From NCBI GenBank assembly GCA_029564935.1, contig JAKQPD010000058.1:40083-104082 (forward strand): a stretch of 64,000 nt of DNA, written 5' to 3'. A model generated the notes under the pieces. It was given only the letters and a program-made list of their open reading frames with translations. It was not told the origin of the DNA and made no database searches. How positions within the stretch are numbered: the stretch's first letter is position 1; every line of letters starts with the position of its first letter. The DNA is from Bacteroidota bacterium. GTDB taxonomy: Bacteria; Bacteroidota; Bacteroidia; Bacteroidales; VadinHA17. Position numbers and translations under genes: made by a program. Shown piece by piece: positions 25,969-34,043 of the stretch.

Positions 25969-26120
25969 GCTCAGAGCTCAGGGCTCAGAGCTCAGGGTTC
26001 ATCACATATTACCTGGCATGCAGTTGGCAGTTGGCAGTCATTAGCCCTTAGCCCTGCGCTCTGTGCTCTTTGCTCTGTGCTCTGTGCTCTGAGCCCTGTG
26101 CTCTGTGCCCTTCGCCCTAC
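25969..26120. repeat. Heptamer arrays between the regulator and the ABC permease
   Basis: Units GCTCAGA/GCTCAGG run five times from 25969 to 26003; TTGGCAG occurs twice near 26023; then eleven units of GCTCTGT/GCCCTGT run from 26044 to 26120. The last unit ends on the first base of the ABC-permease stop codon (26120-26122). The same heptamers occur at 16974-17071, 45550-45647 and inside pnuT. Confidence 0.93.
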
Positions 26121-27469
26121 TATCCGCTGTACCTTAGCCATTTCCAGAGTTCTTTCCACGAGGTTTTCTTTCCGTACATAAGAATGCCTGTTCTGTAGAC
26201 TTTTGCTGCCATCCATACGAAGGCAATAAAGGTTATAACCATTAATGCCATCGACAGGATTATCTGCCAGGCGGGTACGCCAAAGGGAATCCTTGCGACC
26301 ATGACTATCGGTGATGTCAGCGGGATGATTGAAAACCAGAATGCAACAGAACTTTCAGGATTCTGCATAGTACCCATTGCCACAAGGAGTGCCAGAATTA
26401 TCGGTATTGTGACCGGCAGCATGAACTGCTGGGTCTCCGTCTCGTTGTCTACCGCCGATCCTATTGCCGCAAATATTGCCGCATAAAGCAGATAGCCTGT
26501 AACGAAGTAGAATATGAAAGAAAGTATTATAAGAGGCCAGTTCTGATTCATGGCACTGTCAAATATTTTAGCAAATTCCTCTGCCTGGGATGAAATCTCC
26601 CTGGTTTGGGCACTCGCCATCGCAGGCTGGTTTGCCGACATTACATCCTGGGTCACTGTTTGTGTGATATCCGTAATATCCGATTTTTTAAGGACAGTTG
26701 ATTTAACCACGGCAACCGCACCTATAGTCAGGAACACCCATATCAGGAACTGTGTAAGCCCGACAAGGGCAATTCCTATTATTTTTCCCATCATAAGCTC
26801 TGAAGGTTTTACAGAGGAGACAATTACTTCGACAACACGGCTTGTCTTTTCTTCAATCACACCTCTCATGACCTGTGATCCGAAAATGAACACGAGCATG
26901 TACATAAGCAATCCGCCTATATAGGCTAGAGCCATTGAAATTCCCGTACTTGTCTCGGTTGTTTTCCCTCTTTCATCAACCAGCTTTGTTGATACCGAAA
27001 CATTTGTCCTGATCTGCGTGAGTATTGAATCGAGGTTTTGAATATTATAGGTAAGAAGCTTCTGTTTTTCGATTTCTTTTTTCATTGAACCTGAAATATG
27101 ATCCAGAAGTCCTATGTCGGGTTGTTTTTTGGAATAGAGAATGGGGTTGTTAAGCGCTTCGGGAGAGAGATACAGTACACCGAAATACCCCGCTTCCTCG
27201 AATGTGTCGATCAGATCATTTATATTTGCGCCCTCCAGGTAGATGAATTTCTCATTCTTTGTGTCGGGGATTATATTTTTAAAAATTGCAGTATGATCTT
27301 CAACAATGGCTATCTTTTTGTAATCCTTGTCCCCCGAAAGCATTATCAGAGGTACAAGTATGACAAAGGAAGCTATAATCAGAGGCGCAAGAATTGTCAT
27401 TATTATGAAGGATTTCTTTCTGACCCTTGTCAGGTATTCCCGTTTGATAATTATAGCAGTCTTGGTCAT
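26120..27469 (-). CDS. ABC-2 type transporter permease (NatB-like)
   Basis: The 449-residue inner-membrane protein starts with a basic helix, IIIKREYLTRVRKKSFIIMT, then one long helix, a large extracytoplasmic domain (about 45-175), and five or six helices after residue 180. EEKTSRVVEVIVSSVKPSELMMGKI is characteristic of NatB-type exporters. With the ATPase encoded 4 nt upstream it forms an exporter; Na+ or a drug are family options but the substrate is unknown. Its stop codon abuts a heptamer array. Confidence 0.9.
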   Translation of the reverse strand: MTKTAIIIKREYLTRVRKKSFIIMTILAPLIIASFVILVPLIMLSGDKDYKKIAIVEDHTAIFKNIIPDTKNEKFIYLEGANINDLIDTFEEAGYFGVLYLSPEALNNPILYSKKQPDIGLLDHISGSMKKEIEKQKLLTYNIQNLDSILTQIRTNVSVSTKLVDERGKTTETSTGISMALAYIGGLLMYMLVFIFGSQVMRGVIEEKTSRVVEVIVSSVKPSELMMGKIIGIALVGLTQFLIWVFLTIGAVAVVKSTVLKKSDITDITQTVTQDVMSANQPAMASAQTREISSQAEEFAKIFDSAMNQNWPLIILSFIFYFVTGYLLYAAIFAAIGSAVDNETETQQFMLPVTIPIILALLVAMGTMQNPESSVAFWFSIIPLTSPIVMVARIPFGVPAWQIILSMALMVITFIAFVWMAAKVYRTGILMYGKKTSWKELWKWLRYSG

Positions 27470-27473
27470 GGAT

Positions 27474-28409
27474 TTAATCTTTAGAGGTTTGATCGGTTTC
27501 GTAATTACGGGATTGGACTACCCTTATGAATATCTCGTTCATTGAGGGCAGGGCAGGATTGAAAGATAAAATTGTTCCTTTATCAATTACATCTCTTAGA
27601 ATATCATTTGCCACCACGCGGCCCGGAGTTTTAAGCCTGATAGTGGTTTTTTCATTTTCAAACTGACGGCTCAGGATTTTGAACTGTCCGTTTTCAGGTA
27701 TAGCAATATTACCGCTGAACACAAGGTCATATTCATTTGCAGCCCATTTATTGCGGATATCACTTACTCCACCCTCCAGGATTGTTTTTGCTTTGTTTAT
27801 AAGAGTAATATTATCACAAAGCTCCTCGACAGATGACATATTATGAGTTGAAAAGATTATTGTTGCTCCCTTTTCCCTAAGGAAGAGGATCTCATTTTTT
27901 ATTGTGTTTACATTTACCGGATCAAACCCGGTGAAAGGTTCATCAAAAATTATGAGACTGGGTTCATGGAGTACAGTTGTAATGAACTGTACTTTTTGCT
28001 GCATACCTTTGGAAAGCTCCTCAACTTTTTTTCCCCACCAGTCAACTATATCGAGCTTTTTGAACCAGTATTTGAGTCGCCGCATTGCTTCAGTCTTTGA
28101 AAGGCCCTTGAGTTGTGCAAAGTACAGTGCCTGTTCCCCTACTTTCATTTTCTTGTACAGCCCTCTTTCTTCAGGAAGGTATCCGATCATTCTGACATCC
28201 TCCGGAGTAAGTTTTTTACCATTGAGGAATAGTGAGCCGGAATCTGGTCCTGTTATCTGGTTTATTATCCTCAGCAGAGTGGTTTTTCCTGCGCCGTTGG
28301 GCCCGAGAAGCCCGTAGATGCACTTGCCCGGAACGGAGATGCTGACATTATCGAGAGCAGTCACGGTTCCAAACTGTTTGGTGATGTTGGTTGCTTCAAA
28401 TAGTGGCAT
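27474..28409 (-). CDS. ABC transporter ATP-binding protein (NatA-like)
   Basis: The 311-residue ATPase has Walker A GPNGAGKTT, the signature LSKGMQQKV, Walker B LIIFDEPFTGFD and the H-loop STHNM. A C-terminal domain of about 85 residues follows, as in NatA and related exporters. It powers the permease encoded directly after it. The Q-loop region reads GYLPEERGLYKKM, typical of this subfamily. Confidence 0.94.
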   Translation of the reverse strand: MPLFEATNITKQFGTVTALDNVSISVPGKCIYGLLGPNGAGKTTLLRIINQITGPDSGSLFLNGKKLTPEDVRMIGYLPEERGLYKKMKVGEQALYFAQLKGLSKTEAMRRLKYWFKKLDIVDWWGKKVEELSKGMQQKVQFITTVLHEPSLIIFDEPFTGFDPVNVNTIKNEILFLREKGATIIFSTHNMSSVEELCDNITLINKAKTILEGGVSDIRNKWAANEYDLVFSGNIAIPENGQFKILSRQFENEKTTIRLKTPGRVVANDILRDVIDKGTILSFNPALPSMNEIFIRVVQSRNYETDQTSKD

Positions 28410-28496
28410 AGAGAAAGTATGTTTTGAGTAAAAGAGGTGTAAATATAAAAAATCTACTTGTCACTTCTGTGTATCATCTACTCTTGCTGATAAAAA

Positions 28497-28557
28497 AAAT
28501 TAAGAACTAACACAGAGATACACGGAGGTTCACAGAGTTACACAGAGAGTTACAATC
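28497..28557. repeat. Short ACACAGAG-type repeats after dnaJ
   Basis: Degenerate units of 9-10 bp (CACAGAGAT, TACACGGAG, TTCACAGAG, TTACACAGAG) lie between the 3' end of dnaJ and the 5' end of the natA-like gene. They resemble the CACAAAG nonamers at 5.8 and 49.0 kb. No promoter or terminator is clear here. Confidence 0.65.
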
Positions 28558-28563
28558 AGAGTT

Positions 28564-29709
28564 TTATTCGAAATAGCCTCTCATTCTCTCGAAGAAACCT
28601 TTATCGTTCTTATCCGGACGGGGAATAAATGATTGTGATTCTTTAAGTTTTTCGATGACTTTGGCTTCTTCCCGCGTCATATTTTTTGGTATCCAGACGT
28701 TTACATTTACGAGCAGGTCGCCCCTGCCATAACCGTTGACTTCCGGGAGACCTTTACCTCTCAGTCTGAGTATTCTTCCGGGCTGGGTACCCGGTTCGAT
28801 CTTTATTTTAACATTATTATCAACAGTGGGAATTTCAACATTTGTTCCCAGGATTGCATCAGGAACACTGATGAAAAGGTTATAGATCAGATCGTTGCCT
28901 TCTCTTATTAATTCCGGATGTTCATCTTCCTCAATTACAACCAGAAGGTCGCCGTTGGCACCTCCTCTCCGGGCAGCATTACCCTTTCCCGAAAGGGTCA
29001 TCTGCATACCTCTGGCTACTCCTGCAGGTATATTGATCTTTATGATCTCTTCTTTCTGGACTATGCCTTCGCCATAGCATGACGGACATTTTCTTGTAAT
29101 TGTTTTGCCATCGCCGCCGCATGCCGGACAAACTGACGTAGTCTGCATCTGTCCAAGCATAGTATTTGTTACCCTTGTTACATGTCCGGTGCCGTGACAT
29201 GTCTGGCAGTTTGACAGGCTGCCGGCATCGGCAGCACCTGTTCCCCCGCACGCTGTACAGGTATCGTACTTGTTAACTTTGATTTTCTTTTCAGTACCGG
29301 AGGATATCTCGTTAAGGTTAAGTTTGACTTTTACCCTGAGGTTAGTTCCCTTGTTCACTCTGCGGCTTTTCCGGCCTGTGGAAAAACCTCCGAATCCTCC
29401 GAAAGCATCTCCGAAAATATCTCCGAAAGAAGAAAAAATGTCCTCGACTGTCATTCCGCCGCCTCCGAAGCCTCCGCTGGCTCCGCTCATACCGGCATGA
29501 CCGAACCTGTCATACCTCGATCTTTTTTCATCATTTGACAGAACCTCATAAGCCTCAGCTGCTTCTTTAAAGTTCTCCTCAGCTTTCTTGTCGCCCGGAT
29601 TTTTATCGGGATGGTATTTTAAAGCCTGTTTCCTGTAGGCTTTCTTTATTTCATCTTTGGTGGCATTTCTCGACACCCCCAGAACCTCATAATAATCTCT
29701 TTTTCCCAT
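28564..29709 (-). CDS. dnaJ: Chaperone protein DnaJ
   Basis: DnaJ is the co-chaperone that delivers clients to DnaK and stimulates its ATPase. The 381-residue protein has the J domain with HPDKNPG, a Gly/Phe-rich linker, four zinc motifs ([32 protein letters not shown]) and C-terminal substrate domains. The start at 29709 ([11 protein letters not shown]) is the family form; the upstream TTG at 29730 is less likely. grpE precedes it by about 50 nt in the same orientation. dnaK itself is not in the window. Confidence 0.97.
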   Translation of the reverse strand: MGKRDYYEVLGVSRNATKDEIKKAYRKQALKYHPDKNPGDKKAEENFKEAAEAYEVLSNDEKRSRYDRFGHAGMSGASGGFGGGGMTVEDIFSSFGDIFGDAFGGFGGFSTGRKSRRVNKGTNLRVKVKLNLNEISSGTEKKIKVNKYDTCTACGGTGAADAGSLSNCQTCHGTGHVTRVTNTMLGQMQTTSVCPACGGDGKTITRKCPSCYGEGIVQKEEIIKINIPAGVARGMQMTLSGKGNAARRGGANGDLLVVIEEDEHPELIREGNDLIYNLFISVPDAILGTNVEIPTVDNNVKIKIEPGTQPGRILRLRGKGLPEVNGYGRGDLLVNVNVWIPKNMTREEAKVIEKLKESQSFIPRPDKNDKGFFERMRGYFE

Positions 29710-29762
29710 CTCCTGACTTATTACCTGCAACTCCAGGCTTTAACATGAACAAGGTTGTTATA

Positions 29763-30425
29763 TTATTCCCCGACAATCACCTTTGAATGCCTTATAACTT
29801 TATCCTGAAGAAAGTACCCTTTGAGCACGACATCCACAATTTTACCTTTCATATTCTCATCTTCAACCTGTACTTTGCCAACGGCATCATGAAGATCGAA
29901 ATTAAAAGCACAGTTCAGCGCTTCTACTTCTGTAACACCATTCTGTTTCAGAAAATCAACGAATTTTGTATGGATAAGATCAATACCTTCTTTGACAGCA
30001 TTGCAATCTTTTGCATTGGCAGAATTGTTCAATGCTCTTTCAAAATCATCCATGAAAGGGAGCAGCTTCATCAGGATGCTTTCGGAAGCATATTTTGTCA
30101 GCTCCATTTTCTCCCTGAGGGTCCTTTTCCTGTAATTATCGAATTCAGCTGAAAGACGGAGATACCTGTCCTGCATCTCTGCCAGTTTTTCTTCATAAGA
30201 ATTATCCGGAGTACTAACTTTGTCAGTGCTCTCAGTTTTCTGTTCGTCACCTGTGACAATATCTCCTTCAGGTGCAGTTTCCGGTGTTTCTCCGCCCGGG
30301 GACTGCTCAGCAGGTTCTTCCACTTCTTTATTATCTTTATTTTCAGGGTCCTGTACTTCTTTGGTTTCCTCCTTCACAAAGCTCTTCTTTTTAATCATTT
30401 CTGATACTTTTCGATTTTTGAACAT
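29763..30425 (-). CDS. grpE: Nucleotide exchange factor GrpE
   Basis: GrpE releases ADP from DnaK. The core (about 80-220) shows DRYLRLSAEFDNYRKRTLRE and MKLLPFMDDFERAL, followed by the beta-domain with LHDAVGKV. The first 75 residues are highly acidic and of low complexity, common in GrpE. The start may be either 30425 or 30398 (MIKKKSF); the second would fit better if the sigma-54-like site at 30431-30447 is used. It is followed by dnaJ. Confidence 0.95.
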   Translation of the reverse strand: MFKNRKVSEMIKKKSFVKEETKEVQDPENKDNKEVEEPAEQSPGGETPETAPEGDIVTGDEQKTESTDKVSTPDNSYEEKLAEMQDRYLRLSAEFDNYRKRTLREKMELTKYASESILMKLLPFMDDFERALNNSANAKDCNAVKEGIDLIHTKFVDFLKQNGVTEVEALNCAFNFDLHDAVGKVQVEDENMKGKIVDVVLKGYFLQDKVIRHSKVIVGE

Positions 30426-30430
30426 TACTA

Positions 30431-30447
30431 CCTCAAATAGTCTGCCA
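30431..30447 (-). promoter_or_regulatory. Weak sigma-54-like site upstream of grpE
   Basis: The minus strand reads TGGCAGACTATTTGAGG, with TGGCA and TTGA at the sigma-54 spacing (TTGC expected). It has the same deviation as the site before hsp20. Transcription would begin near 30422, favouring the grpE start at 30398. Confidence 0.3.
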
Positions 30448-30506
30448 TGGATATGGAGATTGACAAATTGGCAGGCGGAAAGGATCGACGGTCCGAAGGT
30501 TTGACG

Positions 30507-30538
30507 GTCTTGCAGTCTTGCAGTCTTGCGGTCTTGCA
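30507..30538. repeat. Octamer tandem array (GTCTTGCA, 4 units)
   Basis: Four in-phase copies of GTCTTGCA/GTCTTGCG lie between grpE and the DUF4290 gene. The remaining intergenic sequence up to 30651 has scattered CAGAC and GGTCAGAC words but no gene. Confidence 0.85.
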
Positions 30539-30651
30539 GTCTGGTATTACTGACCTGTGGGAGGTATCAGACAGATGACTGATGGTTAAATAGACGGACG
30601 ACCAGACTGCCGGGCGGGCAATTGGTCAGACGATACTTATTTATGTGGGGA

Positions 30652-31299
30652 TCAATGCCGGTTATGGCTTTTCTTCTTAATGTACTGCTTGTTTTGCTGT
30701 TTGCCGTGGGGTTTGCCCTGCATGGGCTTTTTCTTTGGCTGGGGCAATAATTCTTTTACTTCAAGGATCCTGACTCCTTCAGTCATTTTAAGTTTACCGC
30801 CGGACAACTGGGTCATATCACCGATAATGACTTCATCGGCAACCTGGCTCCTGTTCCAGGTAACATATGATTTTTTCATCTGGTTGACTATCAGGGTTGT
30901 AAGGTATTCCTTCTCTTCTCCTTCTTCCATTTCTGATGCCGCATCTATCATAAGTTCAATTAAGCGGCCGTAATGCAGGAACCTGATGTCTCCCTGTTTG
31001 TATGGGATCTGATTCGGTTTTTCTTTGAACTTCGCCTTTTCGGGCATGGGGTAGGGAGAGTCAATCTCAAGATCAAAGCCTGCAATAAGCGCAAGATGAT
31101 CCCAGAGTTTATGCTTGAAGTCTCCCTCATCGCGCAGGTGCGGATTGAGATTACCCATTATCTGGATTATCGTTTTGGCAGCACGGTTCCTCTCATCCCT
31201 GTCCTCAATGGTCTTTACATGATCAACCATCTTCTGGACATTCCTGCCATACTCCGGTAATGCCATCCTTTTTCGCTGAGTATTATAATCGTATCCCAT
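30652..31299 (-). CDS. DUF4290 protein
   Basis: The 215-residue cytoplasmic protein starts MGYDYNTQRKRMALPEYGRN, the DUF4290 family signature of Bacteroidota. It is largely helical and ends in a very basic, Gln/Lys-rich tail (KPMQGKPHGKQQNKQYIKKK) that could bind nucleic acid. The role is unknown. A -7 box TAGCTTTG lies on the minus strand at 31320-31327, about 20 nt before the start codon. Confidence 0.85.
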   Translation of the reverse strand: MGYDYNTQRKRMALPEYGRNVQKMVDHVKTIEDRDERNRAAKTIIQIMGNLNPHLRDEGDFKHKLWDHLALIAGFDLEIDSPYPMPEKAKFKEKPNQIPYKQGDIRFLHYGRLIELMIDAASEMEEGEEKEYLTTLIVNQMKKSYVTWNRSQVADEVIIGDMTQLSGGKLKMTEGVRILEVKELLPQPKKKPMQGKPHGKQQNKQYIKKKSHNRH

Positions 31300-31319
31300 T
31301 ACACTTAAAATGTTTACCG

Positions 31320-31327
31320 CAAAGCTA
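31320..31327 (-). promoter_or_regulatory. -7 element (TAGCTTTG) before the DUF4290 gene
   Basis: CAAAGCTA on the plus strand is TAGCTTTG on the minus strand and fits TAnnTTTG. It is 21 nt from the ATG. No -33 TTG at normal spacing was found. Confidence 0.4.
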
Positions 31328-31522
31328 ACAATTAAATGTGAATTAATCCGGTTTTTCTTGAGAACAGATCAGAAGGTCATCACCGGTCTAAAGAGATTAT
31401 CACAATATCCTCCCGATCTGCCACTCATACACAAGATAGCTTCTTAAGTATCAGATGTTCAATAAGTCCCCCCCCTGGGGGATTTAGGGGTAAAAGAATA
31501 TCAGTAAGATTATGCACAGACT

Positions 31523-32233
31523 CTATAAACCGAGAAACTGTATTGCCATGCCGGAAAGAAATATAACTGTACCTGCAATGACGTTGCTGTATTTTTCAAC
31601 AGGTTTAAGGTTTATCCTGCTAAATCCGAGCTTGAAGACCAGTACCACCGACATCATTGTTGCAATTGTCACTGCCGAGAAAAGTACTGAGACCAGAACA
31701 GCGCCGCCTATATTGCTTTGGGCGGCAGGGTACATAAGTATCGGGATAAGCGGTTCGCACGGGCCAAAGATAAAAATGAGGAACAGTATCCAGGGCGTTG
31801 TTTTAACTACATCAGTATCATGTACATGAAGATGTTCCCTGTGGTGGTCGTGTTCATGTGAATGTTTTTCGCCTCCGGGATGAAAATGAGAGTGACTGTG
31901 CTTTTTATTTCGTATCAGGTTCCTTATGCTGATTATCATATAAACAAGTCCGAATGCAATAAACAGCCATGCAGCTATGTTACCTCGAAACGATTCTGTA
32001 TCAACCAGCTTATTCAGTGAAATACCTACAGCGATACCAATGAGACCAAGAATAACCGAGCTTAAGACATGACCAAGGCCGCAAATGAATGTAATGAACA
32101 TTGTTTTCCTCAGGGTCCACTTTTTTGCTTCGCTCAACACTATGAACGGCAGATAATGATCAGGACCAAGGATAGTATGAAAAAATCCTATTGAGATGGC
32201 TGTAACGGAAAGCAGTGCTATCGAATCATTCAT
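31523..32233 (-). CDS. Membrane protein with His-rich loop, probable metal transporter (NicO/UreH-like)
   Basis: The 236-residue protein has six predicted helices in two halves, separated by a cytoplasmic-type loop with about 14 histidines in 30 residues (HSHSHFHPGG, HSHEHDHHREHLHVHD). The first helix carries GFFHTILGPDHYLPF and the fourth IFGPCEPLIPILMYP, motifs shared with the nickel/cobalt RcnA-NicO and UreH/TauE-like families. Transport of Ni, Co or another divalent metal is inferred; the direction is not clear. The ATG at 32233 is preferred; the earlier one at 32272 adds polar residues. Confidence 0.75.
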   Translation of the reverse strand: MNDSIALLSVTAISIGFFHTILGPDHYLPFIVLSEAKKWTLRKTMFITFICGLGHVLSSVILGLIGIAVGISLNKLVDTESFRGNIAAWLFIAFGLVYMIISIRNLIRNKKHSHSHFHPGGEKHSHEHDHHREHLHVHDTDVVKTTPWILFLIFIFGPCEPLIPILMYPAAQSNIGGAVLVSVLFSAVTIATMMSVVLVFKLGFSRINLKPVEKYSNVIAGTVIFLSGMAIQFLGL

Positions 32234-32466
32234 ATTATTCCGGTTAGTTGTATTTCCCCTCGTATTCTGCAAATATCTATAAAAACATCAATTATTCATT
32301 ATCCGGTAATGAATTATTAACATTTTTTAGTTACATGGTCAGATTTAAAAAAGTCCCGGGAACTTAAGTCTGGCCATTTTTAGTAAGCCCCCTTGGGGAT
32401 TGGCGTCAACCTTAGGAATATTTTAATCATATAAACAACTGTAATTATCTGGGGCTTAACTAAATA

Positions 32467-32680
32467 AGTTTCCCCTACTTTTAAAGGAGGGGTGGCCGGG
32501 ATTGCTGATTTTGATATGATTACAATCGTGCTTTCCCGGCGGGGGTGGTTAATGCGGACTTACTAAAAGTGAACTTATTGCTCAGAATTTAATAAACCAC
32601 CCCGGCCAGACAATTAAACTTCTGCAAGTCCGACGATTTCTTCGTCTGGCCACCCCTCCTTGAAAAAAGGAGGGGAAACT
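32467..32680. mobile_element. MITE-like element with about 32-bp terminal inverted repeats
   Basis: AGTTTCCCCTACTTTTAAAG and the following GAGGGGTGGCC at 32467-32497 are mirrored by GGCCACCCCTCCTTGAAAAA, then GGAGGGGAAACT, at 32648-32680. Each end is flanked by TA, as in target duplications of IS630/Tc1-like elements. Shorter inverted pairs are nested inside (GGTGGTTAA with AAACCACC; GGCCAGAC with GTCTGGCC). No ORF is inside, so it is non-autonomous. The rest of the gene-free 32273-32788 stretch holds related words such as CCCCTTGGGG at 32391. Confidence 0.6.
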
Positions 32681-32788
32681 TATATTATTATAATTCTGCT
32701 AATTAATCTTTTTTCTGGTCCTTAGGTTGGCGGCTATGCTTCCCGGAGGATTTAGGAGTAAAATGATGCCAGTATGATCTTAACACAG

Positions 32789-33931
32789 TTACTTTCCCTG
32801 AGGGATAATTTCGTGAAATCCTTCGTTCTGTCCTGAGAGAAGGGATCTTGCACTTTTAATGAATTTCATCATCCTCAGGTAGTCATTCTTATCTGTAAAG
32901 AATTCCGGTTTATTCTCGAATCCTGCACAGGGAAGTATATAAAATCTCATTCTTCCGTTTTCGACAGGGGTGTATACCCATGTCAGATAGTAGCCGGCGT
33001 CAGATATCACAACAGAACTGTCGGTTTTTGTAAGTTCGATCTTAACCATTGAACCGCCGTCGGTCCCTGGTTTACGCTGGTTTGAAATGAAATTTCCCAG
33101 GGAATATGTAACAGCTTTGTTTTTAAACACAGGATTGTCTTTCTGCCATATCATTTTCTGGATCACATGGGGGTGTGATCCGATAATAATATCAACTCCT
33201 TTGTAGAAGAAGTAATTAGCCAGTAATATCTGGTTCTCCGAAGGGATTGTATCATATTCTGTTCCCCAGTGAAGGGCAAGGATGAGGACATCGGGTTTTA
33301 ATTCTTTAGCTTTCATAATGTCCTCAGTGATCTTTTCTTTATCCAGCATGTTTACAATAACAGGGGGAGGTACTGTTATGCCGTTTGTTCCGTAGGTATA
33401 ATTGAGGAAGGCAACAGAAATGCCGTTCCGGTTAACGACAAGGGGCTGAAGGGTGTCTCTTGATGTTTTATTCCTGAATGTTCCCGTATGGGGTATTCCG
33501 ATACTGTCGAGCCTGTCAAGGGTGCTGATGATACCGGATTTTCCACGGTCGGCTGAATGGTTATTTGCGGTGAAAAGGCAGTCTATTCCTGCCTCAGTAC
33601 ATGCTGCTGCAAGTGCAGAAGGGGAGCTGAACTGAGGATATCCTTTATAGGGCGGACCTGCAAGGGTGACTTCCAGATTGGATGCCGAGAAATCGCTGGA
33701 ATCGATAAGGGGTTTAACATGCATGAACACTTCCCTGTAATCATAAGTTCCTGTGCCGGGTATCGCGGCAGCATTGATCTGTGAATCGTGTCCCATTATG
33801 TCGCCCATGAACAGAAGAGATACCTTTTGTACTGATGGAAGAGTATCCTGACCCTGCATTATTGGTGAAATGCACAGGAACAGAAAGAGGGCTGCCGGTC
33901 CCTTCAGATTTTTATTCCGCGGATCAGCCAT
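32789..33931 (-). CDS. CapA family protein (poly-gamma-glutamate synthesis-like)
   Basis: The protein has a signal peptide (ALFLFLCISPIMQGQD) and a calcineurin-like metallophosphatase-fold CapA domain. Landmarks are LLFMGDIMGHDSQ at the start, NLEVTLAG, TANNHSADRG and the final IIIGSHPHVIQKM. Family members act outside the membrane in polyglutamate capsule making, but no capB or capC homologue is near, so the role is open. The start at 33931 (MADPRNKN, about 380 residues) is preferred because the -7 box is only 9 nt from the ATG at 33967. Confidence 0.88.
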   Translation of the reverse strand: MADPRNKNLKGPAALFLFLCISPIMQGQDTLPSVQKVSLLFMGDIMGHDSQINAAAIPGTGTYDYREVFMHVKPLIDSSDFSASNLEVTLAGPPYKGYPQFSSPSALAAACTEAGIDCLFTANNHSADRGKSGIISTLDRLDSIGIPHTGTFRNKTSRDTLQPLVVNRNGISVAFLNYTYGTNGITVPPPVIVNMLDKEKITEDIMKAKELKPDVLILALHWGTEYDTIPSENQILLANYFFYKGVDIIIGSHPHVIQKMIWQKDNPVFKNKAVTYSLGNFISNQRKPGTDGGSMVKIELTKTDSSVVISDAGYYLTWVYTPVENGRMRFYILPCAGFENKPEFFTDKNDYLRMMKFIKSARSLLSGQNEGFHEIIPQGK

Positions 33932-33975
33932 GTTAAACCGCTGTATTATTGATTTTATAACTGACATTTCCGCCT

Positions 33976-34000
33976 CAAAGATAAATTATTTATAACTTTG
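33976..34000. promoter_or_regulatory. Divergent -7 elements for capA-like gene and kup
   Basis: TATCTTTG on the minus strand (33976-33983) points to the CapA-like gene, and TAACTTTG on the plus strand (33993-34000) points to kup. Their centres are about 17 bp apart, so two polymerases could not bind at once. Neither has a clear TTG at -33. Confidence 0.45.
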
Positions 34001-34043
34001 ATGTCCTTTTTGCATTTTAATTACACTTAATTGCAGGGCTGTG

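Noticed and set aside
25891-26216. ORFs over the array between the NtrC-like regulator and the ABC permease
   Set aside because: Low-complexity translations of heptamers that overlap two solid genes on their edges.
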